Source of the DNA: Desulfobacteraceae bacterium
GTDB taxonomy: Bacteria; Desulfobacterota; Desulfobacteria; Desulfobacterales; Desulfobacteraceae
Assembly: GCA_003354055.1 (NCBI GenBank)
Contig: PIVQ01000326.1
Location: 1-7,676, forward strand
Reading direction: 5' to 3'
Length of the DNA stretch: 7,676 nucleotides
A model generated the notes under the pieces. It was given only the letters and a program-made list of their open reading frames with translations. It was not told the DNA's origin and ran no database searches. Positions 7,056 to 7,676 of this stretch are shown here, in pieces. The translations under genes were made by a program, and so were the position numbers. The number at the start of each line of letters is the position of its first letter. Positions within the stretch are counted from its first letter, which is position 1.

Positions 7056-7591
7056 TGGTCGTTTTTCATCTTTTTTAAAATTTTTTTCTTATACATGGCT
7101 CGTTTCAGGGCAGATATCCGGTCAAAGAACAGCACCCCGTCAAGATGATCTATTTCATGCTGCATGATCACGCCAAGAAGACCGTCTGCATTAAACTCCA
7201 TCTGTTTGCCGTCAATATTGAGAGCCTTCACAGTGACCTGGACATGCCGCTTTACATCGGCCCTGAAATCCACCACACTCAGGCAACCTTCATTCTCAGA
7301 GATAAAGGTATCGCCGCTTTTGGCAATAATCTCAGGATTTATCAGAGCGATAATTTCCCGGTCTTCATTTTCAATCTCTTGATCTTCAGGATCTGTGGCA
7401 TGGGCATCATAAACCAGAACCCGCTTGTTCACCCCGACCTGGGGGGCGGCAAGTCCTACGCCTGCATCATCGAACATGGTCTCGCCCATGTCTTCGATCA
7501 GGGTCTTTATTTCATCATCAATGGCTTCCACGGGAACCGAGGGCTTTAACAATGATTTTTCAGGGTACTTCAATATATTAAGTATGGCCAT
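7052..7591 (-). CDS. def: Peptide deformylase
   Basis: Def removes the N-formyl group from nascent proteins at the ribosome exit; it is a metalloenzyme, usually with iron. The 179-residue product carries all three deformylase motifs: GVGLAAPQVG (44-53), EGCLSV (101-106) and HEIDHLDG (145-152). The metal ligands C103, H145 and H149 and the catalytic E146 are present, so it should be active. After motif II the chain reads VDFRADVKRH where many enzymes have a Pro-Gly or Pro-Glu turn. An acidic loop at about 67-79 is a little longer than in the E. coli enzyme. The C-terminus is very basic (KKKILKKMKN), possibly for ribosome contact (inference). The ATG overlaps the 3' end of the upstream gene by 14 bases; a GAG lies seven bases before it and AAGGAAA somewhat further upstream. 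Confidence 0.98.
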   Translation of the reverse strand: MAILNILKYPEKSLLKPSVPVEAIDDEIKTLIEDMGETMFDDAGVGLAAPQVGVNKRVLVYDAHATDPEDQEIENEDREIIALINPEIIAKSGDTFISENEGCLSVVDFRADVKRHVQVTVKALNIDGKQMEFNADGLLGVIMQHEIDHLDGVLFFDRISALKRAMYKKKILKKMKNDQ

Positions 7592-7676
7592 TTTTACTCA
7601 GAATTTCCTTTGCGTTTTGTACATCTTTCTTAATCTGCAGGGACAGTTCATCAATACTTGCAAACTTGACTTCATC
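7578..7676 (-). CDS. ribF: Probable RibF C-terminus (riboflavin kinase/FAD synthetase), partial
   Basis: Only the last 32 codons are in the window, ending at a TAA (7578-7580) inside the first codons of def. The peptide begins DEVKFASIDELSLQIKKD and continues VQNAKEILSKNGHT. It matches, from memory, the C-terminal helix of bacterial RibF proteins, which typically reads RDE-x-KF-x-S-x-x-x-L-x-x-QI-x-x-D-x-x-x-A-x-x-IL. RibF makes FMN from riboflavin and then FAD in the cytoplasm. The identification rests on about 25 residues and no catalytic part is visible. A second minus-strand frame is also open across most of this stretch, but its peptide is Cys/Arg-rich and resembles nothing I know. The 14-base overlap with def suggests co-translation. 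Confidence 0.66.
   Translation of the reverse strand, partial: DEVKFASIDELSLQIKKDVQNAKEILSKNGHT

Noticed and set aside
7605..7675. Alternative minus-strand frame at the right edge starting with an ATG at 7675.
   Set aside because: The short peptide is Cys/Arg-rich and ends at a TGA before def, while the other frame reads as a plausible RibF C-terminus.
1..7676. Search by eye for CRISPR repeats, transposon ends, tRNA genes, riboswitches and attachment sites.
   Set aside because: Coding sequence fills almost the whole window, the longest gap is 46 bases, and no repeated or tRNA-like segment was seen.

Overview
This window is one uninterrupted run of nine genes, all on the minus strand, so transcription runs from high to low coordinates. 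Seven genes are complete. The most upstream gene (right edge) and the most downstream gene (left edge) are cut by the window. Every junction is an overlap or a gap of at most 46 bases. I see no promoter, internal terminator, RNA gene, repeat, mobile element or CRISPR array. The layout fits a single operon whose promoter and terminator both lie outside the window.

In transcription order the genes are: the C-terminal tail of a probable RibF (riboflavin kinase/FAD synthetase); def (peptide deformylase); fmt (methionyl-tRNA formyltransferase); rsmB (16S rRNA m5C967 methyltransferase); a membrane-anchored protein with three PASTA repeats; rpe (ribulose-phosphate 3-epimerase); a protein with two ACT domains; a UPF0210/DUF711 'PFL-like' protein; and an MFS transporter resembling the fosmidomycin-resistance (Fsr) group. 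The first half handles formyl-methionine and ribosome maturation: Fmt formylates initiator tRNA, Def removes the formyl group, and RsmB modifies the P-site region of 16S rRNA. The second half is metabolic. Rpe interconverts pentose phosphates, and the ACT/UPF0210 pair is a widely conserved gene pair of unsolved function.

The order def-fmt-rsmB-PASTA-rpe, moderate GC content and the protein signatures (for example RsmB motif I as DACAGLGGKT) suggest a Desulfobacterota organism, probably Desulfobacteraceae-like. This is a judgement from memory and context; no search was run.

The region is mostly housekeeping. The best candidates for unknown biology are the ACT/UPF0210 pair with its downstream MFS transporter, and the PASTA-only anchored protein with an unassigned C-terminal region of about 100 residues. 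I found no clear evidence of an undescribed defence system or mobile system.
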